Source: Pieris napi
Taxonomy: Eukaryota > Arthropoda > Insecta > Lepidoptera > Pieridae
Length of the DNA: 64,000 nucleotides
Assembly (NCBI RefSeq): GCF_905475465.1
Contig: NC_062235.1
Coordinates: 12,038,001-12,102,000, forward strand
Direction of reading: 5' to 3'
Shown here: piece by piece, positions 35,513 through 46,932 of the stretch
How the letters are laid out: each line of letters starts with the position of its first letter
How positions within the stretch are numbered: the first letter of the stretch is position 1
Made by a program: the position numbers and the translations under genes
Notes under the pieces: model-generated
Told to the model about the DNA's origin: nothing
The model's database searches: none
Seen by the model: only the letters and a program-made list of their open reading frames with translations

Positions 35513-35583
35513 CTGGCAATTCGCAAGCATTCTGGCACTAAACGTGTCCGAGAGTGGTATCACTTAACATCAGATGACAACAA
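35513..35583 (+). repeat. Dispersed repeat family B, degenerate
   Basis: AATCTGGCAATTCGCAAGC, then GTGTCCGAGAG and GGTATCACTTAACATCAGAT align to the family B core. The 121-codon minus-strand ORF at 35538-35903 runs into this repeat and has no recognisable domain. Confidence 0.55.
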
Positions 35584-36114
35584 AAAATACTAAGAAATAG
35601 TTGACTAACAAAACCGAAACCGAAGCTAAATAAAACCCCCGCTATACGTAAACATTTCTTTACTAACAGTGCGTACGCTGTGGAATTGCGTACAAATGGA
35701 TGGATAGAGCCTACACTGTCGGTATGCGACATTAGGCTCCGGTGGTTTTGAATGTAACCAGCTCTTTTTAAATAGATAACCAAATGAATTGGAAGACTTT
35801 GTGTGCCTCTTAAATGACGTGTTCTCTTTTCAAAACTTCGATCGTGATCTTTAAAGGTATTTACTACTAAACGAGAATGAGACGCGAGTGTACAATGATT
35901 CAAGATATCAATTCGTAGGCTATTACAGTTTCATTATTATTTATATATTATTATTATTTATATTGCACATTATTATTCATTATATCTTAACAGTTACTAC
36001 TAATACGATAGAACTACATAATAATACCTTCACCGATAATTCTAATTACATATAATACACGTATAACTAATAATTAGACCCAGTCATACCCATACACTGC
36101 CAAATTAAGCTTGT

Positions 36115-36333
36115 TCATATGACGAACATTCCTAATATGAACCCCAGGTTTCTGTAAGCCTTTTTGCATATCTCATCTATGTGTTGCACAAAAGCAAGAA
36201 CCTCATTTAATGGTGTCAGTTGTGTAGTATTAAATGATTTTGATGTAGAAGTCGAATTCATCCCTTTGAACATTTCATTAGCATCTATAGCACATGGTGT
36301 ATCGGAGCTCCTTGCTTGGATTGCGGGAAACAA
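36115..36333 (-). pseudogene. LINE reverse transcriptase fragment
   Basis: The minus-strand frame ends with FVQHIDEICKKAYRNLGFIL, the H-I-x-x-I-x-x-K-A-x-R-x-L-G-F-I signature found after the catalytic part of many LINE reverse transcriptases, followed closely by a stop. Upstream residues are not convincing, so only a short relic remains. A family I repeat copy in the same orientation lies just upstream. Confidence 0.6.
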
Positions 36334-36479
36334 TAATTGTTTTGGGCATAATTGGTATCTGCCCCATGCTCCATTAAAAGTTATAGGACTTCAAATATTG
36401 TACTTAGAACATTGTCTAGGCAAAATTAATAATAAATGGCACAAATATAAGAGTCTTTCCTCCAATTTCGTTCCCTTTG

Positions 36480-36735
36480 GAGTAGAGACTCTTGGGCCGT
36501 GAGGTTCAAGTGAACAGGCGTTTATTAAATATTTAAGTTGGCGCCTGGTAGATAGTACCGGTGACCCCAGAGCTGGTACTTACCTGACTACTATGTATCG
36601 CAATACAGCGAGGAAAGGCTGCCAGCATTAAAGGTACACTGCCACAGGGACCAAACTCTTTGAATTTGTTTTCATTTTCTTTTTAATAATTTTTATTATT
36701 ACTTTGTAAATATGAAATAAGTTCGTTTATTTATG
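36480..36735 (-). repeat. Dispersed repeat family I
   Basis: On the minus strand it contains CCCTGTGGCAGTGTACCTTT, AATGCTGGCAG, TTTCCTCGCTGTATTGCGAT, CCAGCTCTGGGGTCACCGG and ACTATCTACCAGGCGCCAAC. Matches 39490-39735. Probably retrotransposon-derived. Confidence 0.65.
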
Positions 36736-37446
36736 TATACGACCATGATTGCTTCTGAATATCCCTTGATACTGAGCTTACAAAGCATTCAGCTGTAGGA
36801 CTTTTATAATAACCACTTAGGAAGATCGACTCTATGTTTAGTCATAAAAACATTATTAGCTAAATACAAACAATAATAAATAAGGATAATAATAACTATG
36901 TTCTTTTCCAACATTTTTGCCAATACCTTTGCTACCAATTAGCAACAAAACAAGCCTTTACGCCTACGTAAATATCATTTATATTTAGACTAAGAATGTC
37001 AGGAGCAAGTAAATACGCTTTGTGAAAAGGTTCCTTAGTAAATTAGGAACAAGATCATTTATCAAAAGTACATGTATTCGAGACTTGTAAACAAGGAACA
37101 AAGGGATCCCATGTAAACAAACATGTCACCCAATTAACGTACTCAACAACTAACATCATTAAAACGCTAATTAAACGCATCTTAAAGGGATTAAATATAA
37201 AATTAGACTCTGTTAAGTCTCGGTGAAAAATTAATTAAAATTTAAGCCCTGTTTCCGGCAGACAGAAAGGGCGCGCTCTGAGCGGAATCAGTCATTCGAA
37301 GTATGCATTACAATATGCTCGTACTATATGTTTATTAATTTCACTGTAATGAGAAGTGCATTTCAACATTTTTCATATCTAAGTATCTTTAACGAGGTAT
37401 CATCAAATTAATTTAGTTTCAAACATACGTATTTGTTTTTTTAAAT
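36736..37446. other. AT-rich spacer
   Basis: No gene or repeat recognised. Confidence 0.5.
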
Positions 37447-37735
37447 AAAAACGTGTGTGTACTTATGTACAGGCGTTAGAGGTTATACTTATTACGTAAC
37501 AAGATAAAAATCTTTTTAAATTTTTTATCTTTCGCCTTATTCCGTTTGTAGAAAAAAATTCACTAAAAATAGAATCAAATTACTTTCATCATTTTTTGAA
37601 AAAAAAACTGAAATGTTGACTATAGCTAACTTCAGGGTGTCGGCTTTTGGTAACGGTGTGCGCGCGCGTCGTAATAATTTACTCTCATAATTTTTCCCTA
37701 ACGCGCCAAAAGAAGTATGACTTCAAAACTTACAG
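37447..37735 (+). repeat. Dispersed repeat family F
   Basis: Same blocks as 29076-29270 (GTGTGTACTTATGTACA, CTAACTTCAGGGTGTCGG, CCCTAACGCGCCAAAAGAAG) with a longer A/T-rich middle. A purine/pyrimidine-alternating GTGTGCGCGCGCGTCG lies at about 37656-37671. Confidence 0.65.
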
Positions 37736-37794
37736 ATTTTTGAGCGCACTGATAACCTATATGATTACGACTGCCGTAACTATGTATGTAGTGT

Positions 37795-37893
37795 GAACTC
37801 ATTTTCCGTACTTAGACGCCCATTTGGTCCGTCCTGACTAATTAAACGAGCCTAGCTCCTTCCAGAAGTTTCCTGGGCACTTCCTTTTATTGC
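37795..37893 (-). mobile_element. LINE fragment, family H
   Basis: On the minus strand it contains GTGCCCAGGAAACTTCTGG, AAGGAGCTAGGCTCG, CGGACCAAATGGGCGTCTAA and GTACGGAAAATGAG. Short 3' fragment of the family. Confidence 0.65.
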
Positions 37894-38838
37894 AAAGTTT
37901 TTCATATCTGAGTATCTTTAATAAGGTATGATCAAATTAATTTAATTTTAATGTAACAGGACTATGATAGAATTTTTAATAAAACGGAACTGATATCCGT
38001 TGAATGACATACAGCTTATTGGAGAACCGATCGAGTGCCTATTTAGCCGCTGTTTAGAGGAACCTCTTATATCTCTGGGGAACATAAAGGGGACAAAAAT
38101 TTTCCATTCTTTTGCTAACAAGAAATGAGGAAATCGTGCAGTACGGCACTTGGGGATGTATATAAAGAATGGATGAAACTCTAGCGTGCTTCTTAATCCG
38201 CGTTATTTGGTGGGGCATGATGATACTAGGTTGTGAAGTTACAAAAAAATTATGAATACAAGAGTAGGTACCAGATTTATTTATTATGTTATAATTTTTA
38301 CGATAGCTAACCTCACTTATTGGTCTTAAAACTTTGATTGACTTTAAAGTCTCTTACTTCTCGTTAATACATTATCCTTTATTGTTTAACTTTTGCCGTG
38401 CTAATCAGCGAAAGTTAATTGAAAATTGAAACTATATTAGTATATAAAATATTTTTAAATGTAAATAAAATTTATTAAATAATCTTTAATCGCTATCACC
38501 GAAATGGTTACGATTTAAAAAATAATTGGAACCTGTCCAAAGAAAAACAAAATTAATTACACAATACATTCAGATTATCGAATAATTGCATTCAAAATCG
38601 GAGATGTGCTGATATGGACTAATTAAGGAGCAACATGCACAGACAATTAAAATGCGATTGTTGATAAGTGAGCTATCAAGGAGATTCACACCTTATTAAG
38701 AACGTATCGTTGCCATCGCAGCCAATTATCGAATTCAAAACCATTAATTAGGGCCGAAAACAGTAGCAAGGTATAATATAAGAAAATGTTATACGGAAAC
38801 AAACATAAAATAAATTGCATTTTTAAATAAATTAATTA
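37894..38838. other. AT-rich spacer
   Basis: No gene or repeat recognised. TTCATATCTAAGTATCTTTAA at about 37373 has a near-repeat at about 37901. Confidence 0.45.
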
Positions 38839-39117
38839 GACGACTCATTGGTCTAGTCGACGACTCATTGGTCTAGTGGTTAGTACCCCTGACTGCGAAT
38901 CCATGGGTCCCGGGTTCGATCCCCGGCTGAGGCGAACATCGATGTGATGAGCATTTGGTGTTGTTCTTAGGTCTTGGGTGTTTAAATATGTATTTATATG
39001 TATATCTATCTATAATATGTATGTATATCCGTTGCCTAGTACCCATAACACAAGCTTCACCAGCTTAGCATGGGACTAGGTCAATTGGTGTGAATAGTCT
39101 TTAAAAAAAAAAAAAAA
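38839..39117 (+). mobile_element. tRNA-derived SINE, family C, with duplicated head
   Basis: Nearly identical to 12790-13048 in opposite orientation. Box A TGGTCTAGTGG, box B GGTTCGATCCC and a poly-A tail at 39102-39117 are intact. The first 19 or so bases (GACGACTCATTGGTCTAGT) are present twice in tandem at its 5' end. The close match of the two copies suggests recent activity. Confidence 0.85.
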
Positions 39118-39311
39118 CATTTTTGTATGACAAGACAGTCCTCATTAAAATAATTTTGACATCAGAAAGCGTAAAACGGGAAATATCAATGATGTAGATG
39201 AAGATTATTACTAACTAATGACTGCAAACATAAACTGTATTTTAACATCATGTTGAAATATTTAGCGATAAGTTAAGCCATACATGAAGCTTTTAACCGA
39301 GGTTTTGTGTG

Positions 39312-39337
39312 TTTCGAAAGCTTTGAAGCTTTCGAAA
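39312..39337. repeat. Perfect 12-bp palindrome with 2-base centre
   Basis: TTTCGAAAGCTT, TG, AAGCTTTCGAAA: exact inverted repeats 39312-39323 and 39326-39337. The flanks do not pair. Not part of a recognised transposon. Confidence 0.85.
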
Positions 39338-39489
39338 TCGCATATATACTACTACTTTATAAGTAATAGTCATGATGTTTCAGATACATCTAACAAAATA
39401 ATATATAATTAATTAAATTTATAATACTTATTTGTTTGTTAAGTTCCTATTACTTAAGATCAACGAGATAATTAATCTATAAAGCACAA

Positions 39490-39735
39490 AACTCACACAA
39501 ATATACAGTATTTACAATATTCTTAACCTGTATTGTAATAATAATAACAATTAATTGATAAATAGAAAATTATCCCTGTGGCAGTGTGCCTCTAATTCTG
39601 GCAACATTTTCTGGCTGTATTGCGATACTTATTCGTTGAGCGAGGAAAGCATCAGCTCTGGGGTACTATCTACCGGGCGACAACTTAAATCTTTAATTAA
39701 CGCCTGTGAACCCAAGAACCCAGATCCCAAGCGCC
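39490..39735 (+). repeat. Dispersed repeat family I
   Basis: Longest + copy: CACACAAATATACAGTAT, TAATAATAATAA, CCCTGTGGCAGTGTGCC, TGTATTGCGATACTTATTCG, GCATCAGCTCTGGGGTACT, ACTATCTACCGGGCGACAAC. An 82-codon ORF lies over it but has no recognisable domain. Confidence 0.65.
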
Positions 39736-41289
39736 ACGGTCCAAAAGCCTCCAATCAAAAAAAATATGTCGTATTAGTTGATATTATCATCATAATTCTT
39801 TAAAAGTCAGAATTTATTTTTGTAAACGTAAAATAAAGATCTATAAAATTCACTAATGAGCTTGGAATATCGAAATAGATACTTTATTTTATATGACATG
39901 CAGATTTATTAAATACACTATTACCTTAGTATGTCTTCAGTGCTAACTTTGAATTCTGTACTAACGTCTACGCTTAAGTTTTCATATAGAACAAAGTTAA
40001 CCCAGATAGCTAGGTGATCGTTGAGTGTGCTTGAAATTTAATGCAAATTTCTTCAGTAAAACAGCCAAGTTCTTGAATGGAATGTGTTATATAAAAGGAT
40101 TATTTTGAAAAATGTTTTTTATCCAGAGGAATTCCAGTTTGTTTCCAATACATTGTTTTATTCGACTTAAGGCCTTCTTGTAATAAACTGTATACCTTAT
40201 ACAGTATAACTATGCCAAGGGTTAGAATGGAATGAGTACCTATCTCGCAAGCGTCTACGATATTATAGCAAACGTTGAATCAATGTCAAATCCATTTTAA
40301 TCAATTGATATGATTGCATGATCGCTATATCCTAGTCAAATCAAACGTTTAAGTCCGTGCGACTACAAATTATATACAAATTGTACTATACATTATAATC
40401 ACAAGCATATGTATATAGCGTAAGGTTGTGTATGCGTGTGAATACTTAAATATATTATTTCGTTAAGTACTGCTTTTTTTATGCTAAGTGATAGACACTA
40501 GCAGCGCCAGAATGTTGTGCGTTGCCTTTTTGGGTTTGCAACATCTTGTTTTTATTAGCAAATTATTTTATTTTATTGCATACAATATAACTATTATATT
40601 ATATTATGCAATATTAAAATAGTAAATATCTGAGCATCCTGTATCTACATAATACATAATTTAGTTATCTGCTGCATTGTTTTTATAATACCATGCGCCT
40701 ATAAAATAAATAATTTAACTTTGACTTTGAATATTTATTAGCTATTTCTCGTTAACAGTTTCAAGTTCAGAATTCTTAAAATAACAATGCAATAATGCTT
40801 AGTGAGATAATCCTTGACTAGGCTAATATAGAAATAAGGTCAGAGAGAATGCTAAGTAGTTCATAGTTTCAGAACAGAGAATGCTAGATTCGCTTATTAT
40901 TCAGAGAAATCCCAACTCAATCTTTGAAACCGTCTTAGTATTATTCACGTATTCAAATTCTCATCTCCAATCTCCCGAGATCCCTAGAGGAACAATCATC
41001 TTATAAATTCATACAAGAAATCTGGTCTCTAGTAGGCCGTAGTGGGGCTCAACATAAAGTGGTAATGAGTGTTTGCGAAATTCGTATATCAATCTTAAAC
41101 ACGATGTTTGTTCGGAGATTTATGATTTGACGAGATTGTAGGGTTTACTGTTTTTCAAAACTGCCAGTTTTATAACGTAATCAAAATTTGATTAAACAAT
41201 GTTTTTCTATCTTTTTTTACCATAGTGATCTATGTATATAGTACGTATATTGTGACTAAGGGGAAAATGGTGACAGAGGAATTAATACC
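39736..41289. other. AT-rich spacer with repeat debris
   Basis: No gene recognised. A degenerate minus-strand family B relic (AAGTGATAGACACTAGCAG, TGTGCGTTGCCTTTT) lies at about 40484-40530. A LINE-type tail (ATAATTTAACTTTGACTTTG) is at about 40709-40728. Confidence 0.45.
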
Positions 41290-41545
41290 TGCTGCTAAGT
41301 TTCATCATCAAACGTCGAGGCAAAATACGAAATTCCACCCATATCACCTCCCTCACACGTTCCACAACTGAGCGTTTTTAAGGCAGTTTTTGCCCTGCAA
41401 CTCCGAAGTATATACAAACCAATTCGACTTAGGGTCCCTCAAGAAAAGAGCGTACCAATTCTTAAGCGGCCAGCAACGCACTTGCGTCGCCTCTGGCAAT
41501 GTGAGTGTCTATGGGCGGCGGTATCACTTAACATCAGATGAGCCC
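41290..41545 (+). repeat. Dispersed repeat family B, long copy
   Basis: Begins GCTGCTAAGTTTCATCATCA, continues TCGAGGCAAAATACGAAATT, CACAACTGAGCGTTTTTAAG, CTTAGGGTCCCTCAAG, GCGTACCAATTCTTAAGCGG, and ends in the core GGCGGTATCACTTAACATCA. It is the most complete copy of family B in the window. Non-coding. Confidence 0.75.
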
Positions 41546-42248
41546 GTTATAAATAAAAAGGAAAAATTTGGAACAAAATTACGTAGGTAAAAATTGTTCA
41601 CATATATAACATTTTGAAGATAATTTTGGCAAAAAGTAAAGATACGTTTAAAAAATATATATAAACTAGCGGACCGGACATACCTATATCCTTGTCTGTA
41701 CATACGTCTTGAACACAAAAAAGAATAATTGAATCATCTAAACTATTCTCGAATAATAAGCTAAATTAAAGCTTAATTGAAGCTTTTTTAATTAAAACAA
41801 TTGAACCCTTAATACCAGCTATTTAAAGTATGTAGGTGTTTTAAAACCCCAAAACGTAAAAACAAATTAAAGTCGAAAGCATTTGACTGGATTTTATTTC
41901 CTCACTCAAACCGCGATTCCATTTAAAGAGAAAGGTATTAAGGGATTAACTCTTTTAAGATGTAAAGAAAAGAAAAGCCTCAAGCGATGTTTTCCTTCAC
42001 GGCAATCGTTAACGTAAACAATGTCATTTAAAGAAAATATTTTGCCTATTTGACTTTTCCCCGACTTTGCGGTTTCGGTTATATTTAATTATGTAACAGA
42101 AAGTGTATTATTATAAAAGTATTAGATCGTATATATATTGAATATTTAGAAAATATTTTACCTTATTTTTGAATGTTCTAGGTATCTTTTGTCCTTGTCA
42201 ATCGAGTGTCGTTAAAAAGTATGTTTTCGCGACAATACTTTTTGTATT
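41546..42248. other. AT-rich spacer
   Basis: No gene or repeat recognised. Confidence 0.5.
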
Positions 42249-42452
42249 TATCAGTGGCGCTACAACCTATTTAGGTCTTGGCCTCAGATTTCTGAATCTG
42301 TTTCATTATCATTTTTAAATCTAATAGGCAAGTAGGAGATATGCGCACATAGAAAAAAAGTCCATTGGTACACAGGATGCACAGCCGGGGATCGAACGTA
42401 CGACCTCAGGTACGAGAGTCGCACGCTGAAGCCACTCGGCCAACACTGCTCT
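42249..42452 (-). mobile_element. tRNA-derived SINE, family A, internally deleted
   Basis: On the minus strand head and boxes are present at about 42380-42452 and the distal tail runs to 42249. About 100 bases of the middle body are missing, and a short ACACAGGATGCACAG duplication sits beside the head. Confidence 0.8.
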
Positions 42453-44225
42453 GAATTTATGACATAGTTTGACTATTATGTACATCGTACTTTTGTATAT
42501 TTACGTTGAGTTCCACACGGTCAATCTTTGATACATTAAATTAATTAGATCCACAAAACTAATATACTTTTTTTTCTATATACATACGAGCATATTTCGG
42601 TCAATAAAGAATATTTTTATAAGCAAGTGATCAGTGTCTTGTTCTTTACCAAAATTTGAACCTAATAACCTCCGCTGTGCAAGCGTATTACAGATCTATT
42701 TTTATAAATAACGGTAATATAATGATAAGTTTAGAGCATTCAAATATTAAACAATCGTAAAATTCACGGGTCCTTAAACTTTAATCCATTGGGAAAATAT
42801 ATTTTCCATAAACTGCACAAAACTTTTTACCGTTTCAATAAAAAATAAGTTTATTGTACTGACAATTTTATTGCTTAAGAGCAATTTTATTTTTGTTAGT
42901 TACCGAACGCAGGCCAAATTGTAGCTTTTATGGCTAAACGTATTTTAATGTATTTTTTTATGTTTATTCTAATGTAAGCTCGTAAAACTTATCCATAAAA
43001 ATATGAGGTATACAAGTTTTAGTTATTTTTAACATTAAAACGAACTAGACTTTCCTTAAAAGCTATACTTTTACGACAACATTCAGAAATTAGATTTTTT
43101 TGTCAAGTATGCTTAGCACATCATGATTTGGTTTAAAGAACTACAATATCTCTTTACAGAGTTTGAAGAGATAAATAAAAAGATTATGTTGAACTGGGTC
43201 TCGAACCTTCAACTTCACGATTATAAACTGCTAAGCTTGCTATATTTAACAAGGTTTTATAACTCGGATTTTATGATTAAAGCAGAGAAATTCGTGGTAA
43301 GGGTTTCCTAGCCTGACTAGCTAGCTAAACTGTTAAGCACAATATCTACACAGTTATTAGTAGTAGTGCTTTTTTTGCTTATAAAAATGATCTTTATTGA
43401 CCGAAATATGCATCATGTCATAGTACTTTATTTTTGCGGGTCTAATTCTAATTAAAGTATCAAAAATTGACCATGTGTACATACATGGCACATTTGTATA
43501 CAAGTGTACGATATACATAATAGTCAAACTATGGTACAAATACAAAGAGTATTTAGATTACTTATTACATAAAGATAATTCAAAACAAACTCAATTCTCT
43601 ATTTTTATCTACATTTATAACAAGTCGACAAGCCGCAGCGAGACAATAAAGCCTGCTTTGATGAGATATTTCATAATGATTATTGCTTATGCCCGCTTCT
43701 GGGCACCACTGTAATTTGGTTAGGAATGATTTGAATAATTATTCATAATGTTAAGCGTAAAACTTTTGAAGTACGATGGAATGTTCGTGTACATTGAGTA
43801 TAGCTGTTCATAATAAGAATTGTAAACTAAATACAAATAGGTTGTTTTTTTAACTTTAATTACGTTTTACTTATTTGTATATTTCGTAATCCTAGGGCTT
43901 ATATAAATTATATAATACAAAAAAAATATACTAAACATAATATACAAAAATGTTTAAACATTTAAACAAGAAAAAAATATTATACAAAATCTTAAAACAC
44001 ATGAATAAAGTATTCGCACTGCATATATAAATTCCTTGGTAAATACTTAAGAACTACCAATGTGGCATAGAGATAGCTGGATCTGCGACTTGAGCTGAAA
44101 ATGGTCTTCGCCTGAAAGTACCTGTCACCACACTTAAGCTAGATTCGATCTCTCCGTGGTAAAACGATGCGTGATAAAAAATTGATTTATGTTTCAAAAC
44201 ATATGATAAAAAATATTTTAAGTAG
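42453..44225. other. AT-rich spacer
   Basis: No gene recognised. A weak tRNA-like minus-strand stretch (GGGTCTCGAACCTTCAACTT) lies at about 43197-43216. Other short ORFs look like chance. Confidence 0.45.
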
Positions 44226-44538
44226 AGAATGTAAGTGCGTGCTCCTATTTCACCATGTCTCCTGCTGATAGAAGACAAATCTTTGTTTTTAATTTATTTT
44301 ATTATTACTATTTACTTAAGATGTCATGTGGAACATGGTGTAATGGTTGCAGCTCCTTACAAACGTTGTGTAAAACAAAAACTTGGCGATTAAAAAGAGT
44401 GGCGGAAAGTTTATTGCCACATTTGAGAACTGGCAGTAAATGTAAAATTAGAAGCATTTCATATATATATTTGTTTTTGACGTTCATAAGTGAACATTGT
44501 GTTACCTATATGAATAAATTATATTGACTTTGACTTTG
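44226..44538 (+). mobile_element. LINE 3' end, family G
   Basis: Blocks in the same order as 15036-15336, with a deletion after GTTTATTGCCA, ending TATATGAATAAATTATATTG and the short repeated tail ACTTTGACTTTG. Such tails are typical of LINE insertions. No intact ORF. Confidence 0.75.
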
Positions 44539-45286
44539 ATTTGTAAGAAAATTAGTAAACAACATCTTTAAATCAAACTTATAATATTAAGGGAACAAAC
44601 TCCACTTCCAAGTTCCAAACAATTCTGTGACCGATTTTCTCAGACTAAAATGAATGATTGATGTTCATCTTCCGGCGTTTTGTCAACTTTATGTTGTAGT
44701 ACTTCCTAAATACACAAAAACTTGTTTCAAACTTTATATAAATACCCGATAAACATAATTGTTTACCTTTTTTCTGTTCATTTATCTTCATCGAAATCTT
44801 TACTAAAGAGCTTAACCGTTGTCATTTAATAAACGACTCTGAGTATAGTAAGTCCGTTTAAAACAGTCACTTATAACAGAGGCTTTGTTTCAAAAACCAT
44901 TGTTTTCATAATCAGGTCAAATGCTACGATTGTGCATTTAAATTATTCGCATAAAAATAAGGATAATTATAGTAATCCATAGCAATTTGAGTTCAGTGAA
45001 GTTAGACACATTTAGGTCAATACGTGACTAATATCTCACATATTCTATCAGATGAAAGTAGAAAATATGAACTTCAACATCGGTAATGTATGGGAATGAA
45101 TAATCGTGTTTTTAATGAGTACGCGCTGTTATTGTATACAAATTGAAAAATCGCTATTGTTCAATGTAAATTGTTCGAAATTCAAAGGTTTCATTTCAAT
45201 AGCAAAATATGGGTGAAGTTTCGATTTATGTGACGAATGTTTTGCCCTGTTTACTGATTAATAAGCTACATATCAAGAATACAATA
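44539..45286. other. AT-rich spacer
   Basis: No gene or repeat recognised. Confidence 0.5.
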
Positions 45287-45575
45287 AATCAGTGGTACTA
45301 CAATCTTTTTAGGTCTGGGCCTCAGATTTCTGTATCTGCTTCATGATTATTTGTCAATCTAATAGGCATGTAAGTGATCAGTCTCCTGTACCTGACACAC
45401 GCCGTCGACTTTTTTGGGTCTGAGGCAAGCCGGTTTCCTCACGTTTTCCTTCACTGTACGAGCGAGTGTTAAATGCGCACATAGAAAGAAAGTCCATTGG
45501 TACACAGCCAAGGATAGAACCTACGACCTCAGGGATGAGAATTGCACGCTGAAACCACTAGGCCAACACTCATCT
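45287..45575 (-). mobile_element. tRNA-derived SINE, family A
   Basis: Nearly full length on the minus strand, from a box A/B head (B box mutated, seen as AGGATAGAACC) to the tail at ATCAGTGGTACTACAA. Incidental ORF at 45414-45602. Confidence 0.85.
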
Positions 45576-46653
45576 ATCAATAAAACTCAAGCTATAAAAT
45601 AACTAAACCGCATTCTTTGGGTAAACAAAGGTTAAGATTTCATTCGTTAAATTATAAACTAGCAGTGTATCGGTACACATAGTAAGCTGTAATACTAGCC
45701 CACTTGGTGGTTATTTTTTTAGCATGTAGTCTAAAAATTATATCATACAACAAATCACAAAAACCAATATATTATCAATAATATTCTTAATATATTACTA
45801 AAAGGTTAGTATTGTAGATATTTTTATTGTCACGCTATCATCACCTAAAAGTACTTGAAGGTACTTATTTTTAATCCATTCTATATGTTATATTTATAAA
45901 TATACAAGCGCACCACAAGAATGCTCGATATACCTTAAAGGAGAGCGCATGTCCATCGATAAAAACGTAAATAATTTGAATAGTCCGTGATGCAAAGTCG
46001 GCGCTTCACATGCAACACAAAAAATATCATGGCATTCATCAGATTATCTCCGAAAAAGTTCCCTCGAATCTTGTTAAACATTATTGCAATAAAACTCATC
46101 ATGCATTTCGATCCATTATAATTCTGCTCTGGGCTATGCATTCATTTTGTTCCAAGACAAATTCTTCAATTATAAAAATGTATTCGAGATTTAATCTAAT
46201 GGACAATGGCATAAGAAATATGATTTATGAAAATTGAGCTGTTTTGTTGTTGATAACAAAGAATCTAATCGATCGATACAATTTTAAATAGCATATTAAT
46301 TAAAAGATGCTTATGAATTATTTATTTCTCTTTGTTCGAATGCCTTTAAGATGAATCTTATCTTTGCAATCGAGATGTTTGTTCAGTGGGTCGTTATTTC
46401 GATAAGGTTTTGCGGACATGAATTAAAGTTTCTTTGCTATTATAGTTAAAGATTTGGTTTAATGATGTAAGCGGTGTCTTTGATGAAATATAGAGAAAGA
46501 AATTGCTTATGTGCGGTTATCAATCCTAAAGTAATTCGTTGGAACTATCATTGTATATTTATTTCAAAACAACACATTGAAATGCAACTGACCTTAAAAT
46601 CAATGAAGGTTACAGAAAGCTTTAAAGAATACTGATTAATGTAACGTGTATAT
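45576..46653. other. AT-rich spacer
   Basis: No gene or repeat recognised. Overlapping short ORFs at 45935-46237 on both strands have no recognisable features. Confidence 0.45.
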
Positions 46654-46932
46654 AGCAGTGTTGGCCTAGTGGCTTCACCGTGCGACTCTCATTCCCGAGG
46701 TCGTAGATACGATCCCCGGCTGTGCATCAATGGACTTTCTATGTGCGCATTTAATATTCGCTGGAACGGTGAAGGAAAACATCGTGAGGAAACCGGCTTG
46801 CGTTAGACCCAGTCGACGTCATATGTCAGGCACAGTATGATCACCTACTTGCCTATTAGATTGACAAATGATCATGAAACATATACAGAAATTTGTGGCC
46901 TAGATGTTAAAAGATTGTAGCGCCACTGATTT
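46654..46932 (+). mobile_element. tRNA-derived SINE, family A
   Basis: Box A TGGCCTAGTGG intact, box B altered (GATACGATCCC). Complete body and end GCGCCACTGATTTA. Opposite in orientation to the 45287 copy about 1.1 kb away. Confidence 0.85.

Noticed and set aside
35538..35903. 121-codon minus-strand ORF
   Set aside because: It begins in unique sequence and ends inside a degenerate family B repeat, with no domain and no conserved motif seen.
36164..36502. 112-codon plus-strand ORF
   Set aside because: It lies antisense to a LINE reverse-transcriptase relic and has no recognisable protein features.
38858..38940. Possible functional tRNA gene in the SINE C head
   Set aside because: Box A, box B and the T-arm are good. 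The acceptor stem has mismatches, the anticodon arm is irregular, and the sequence continues into a SINE body with poly-A.
40187..40205. 8-bp inverted repeat ACTGTATA/TATACAGT
   Set aside because: Short enough to occur by chance many times in a window of this size and composition.
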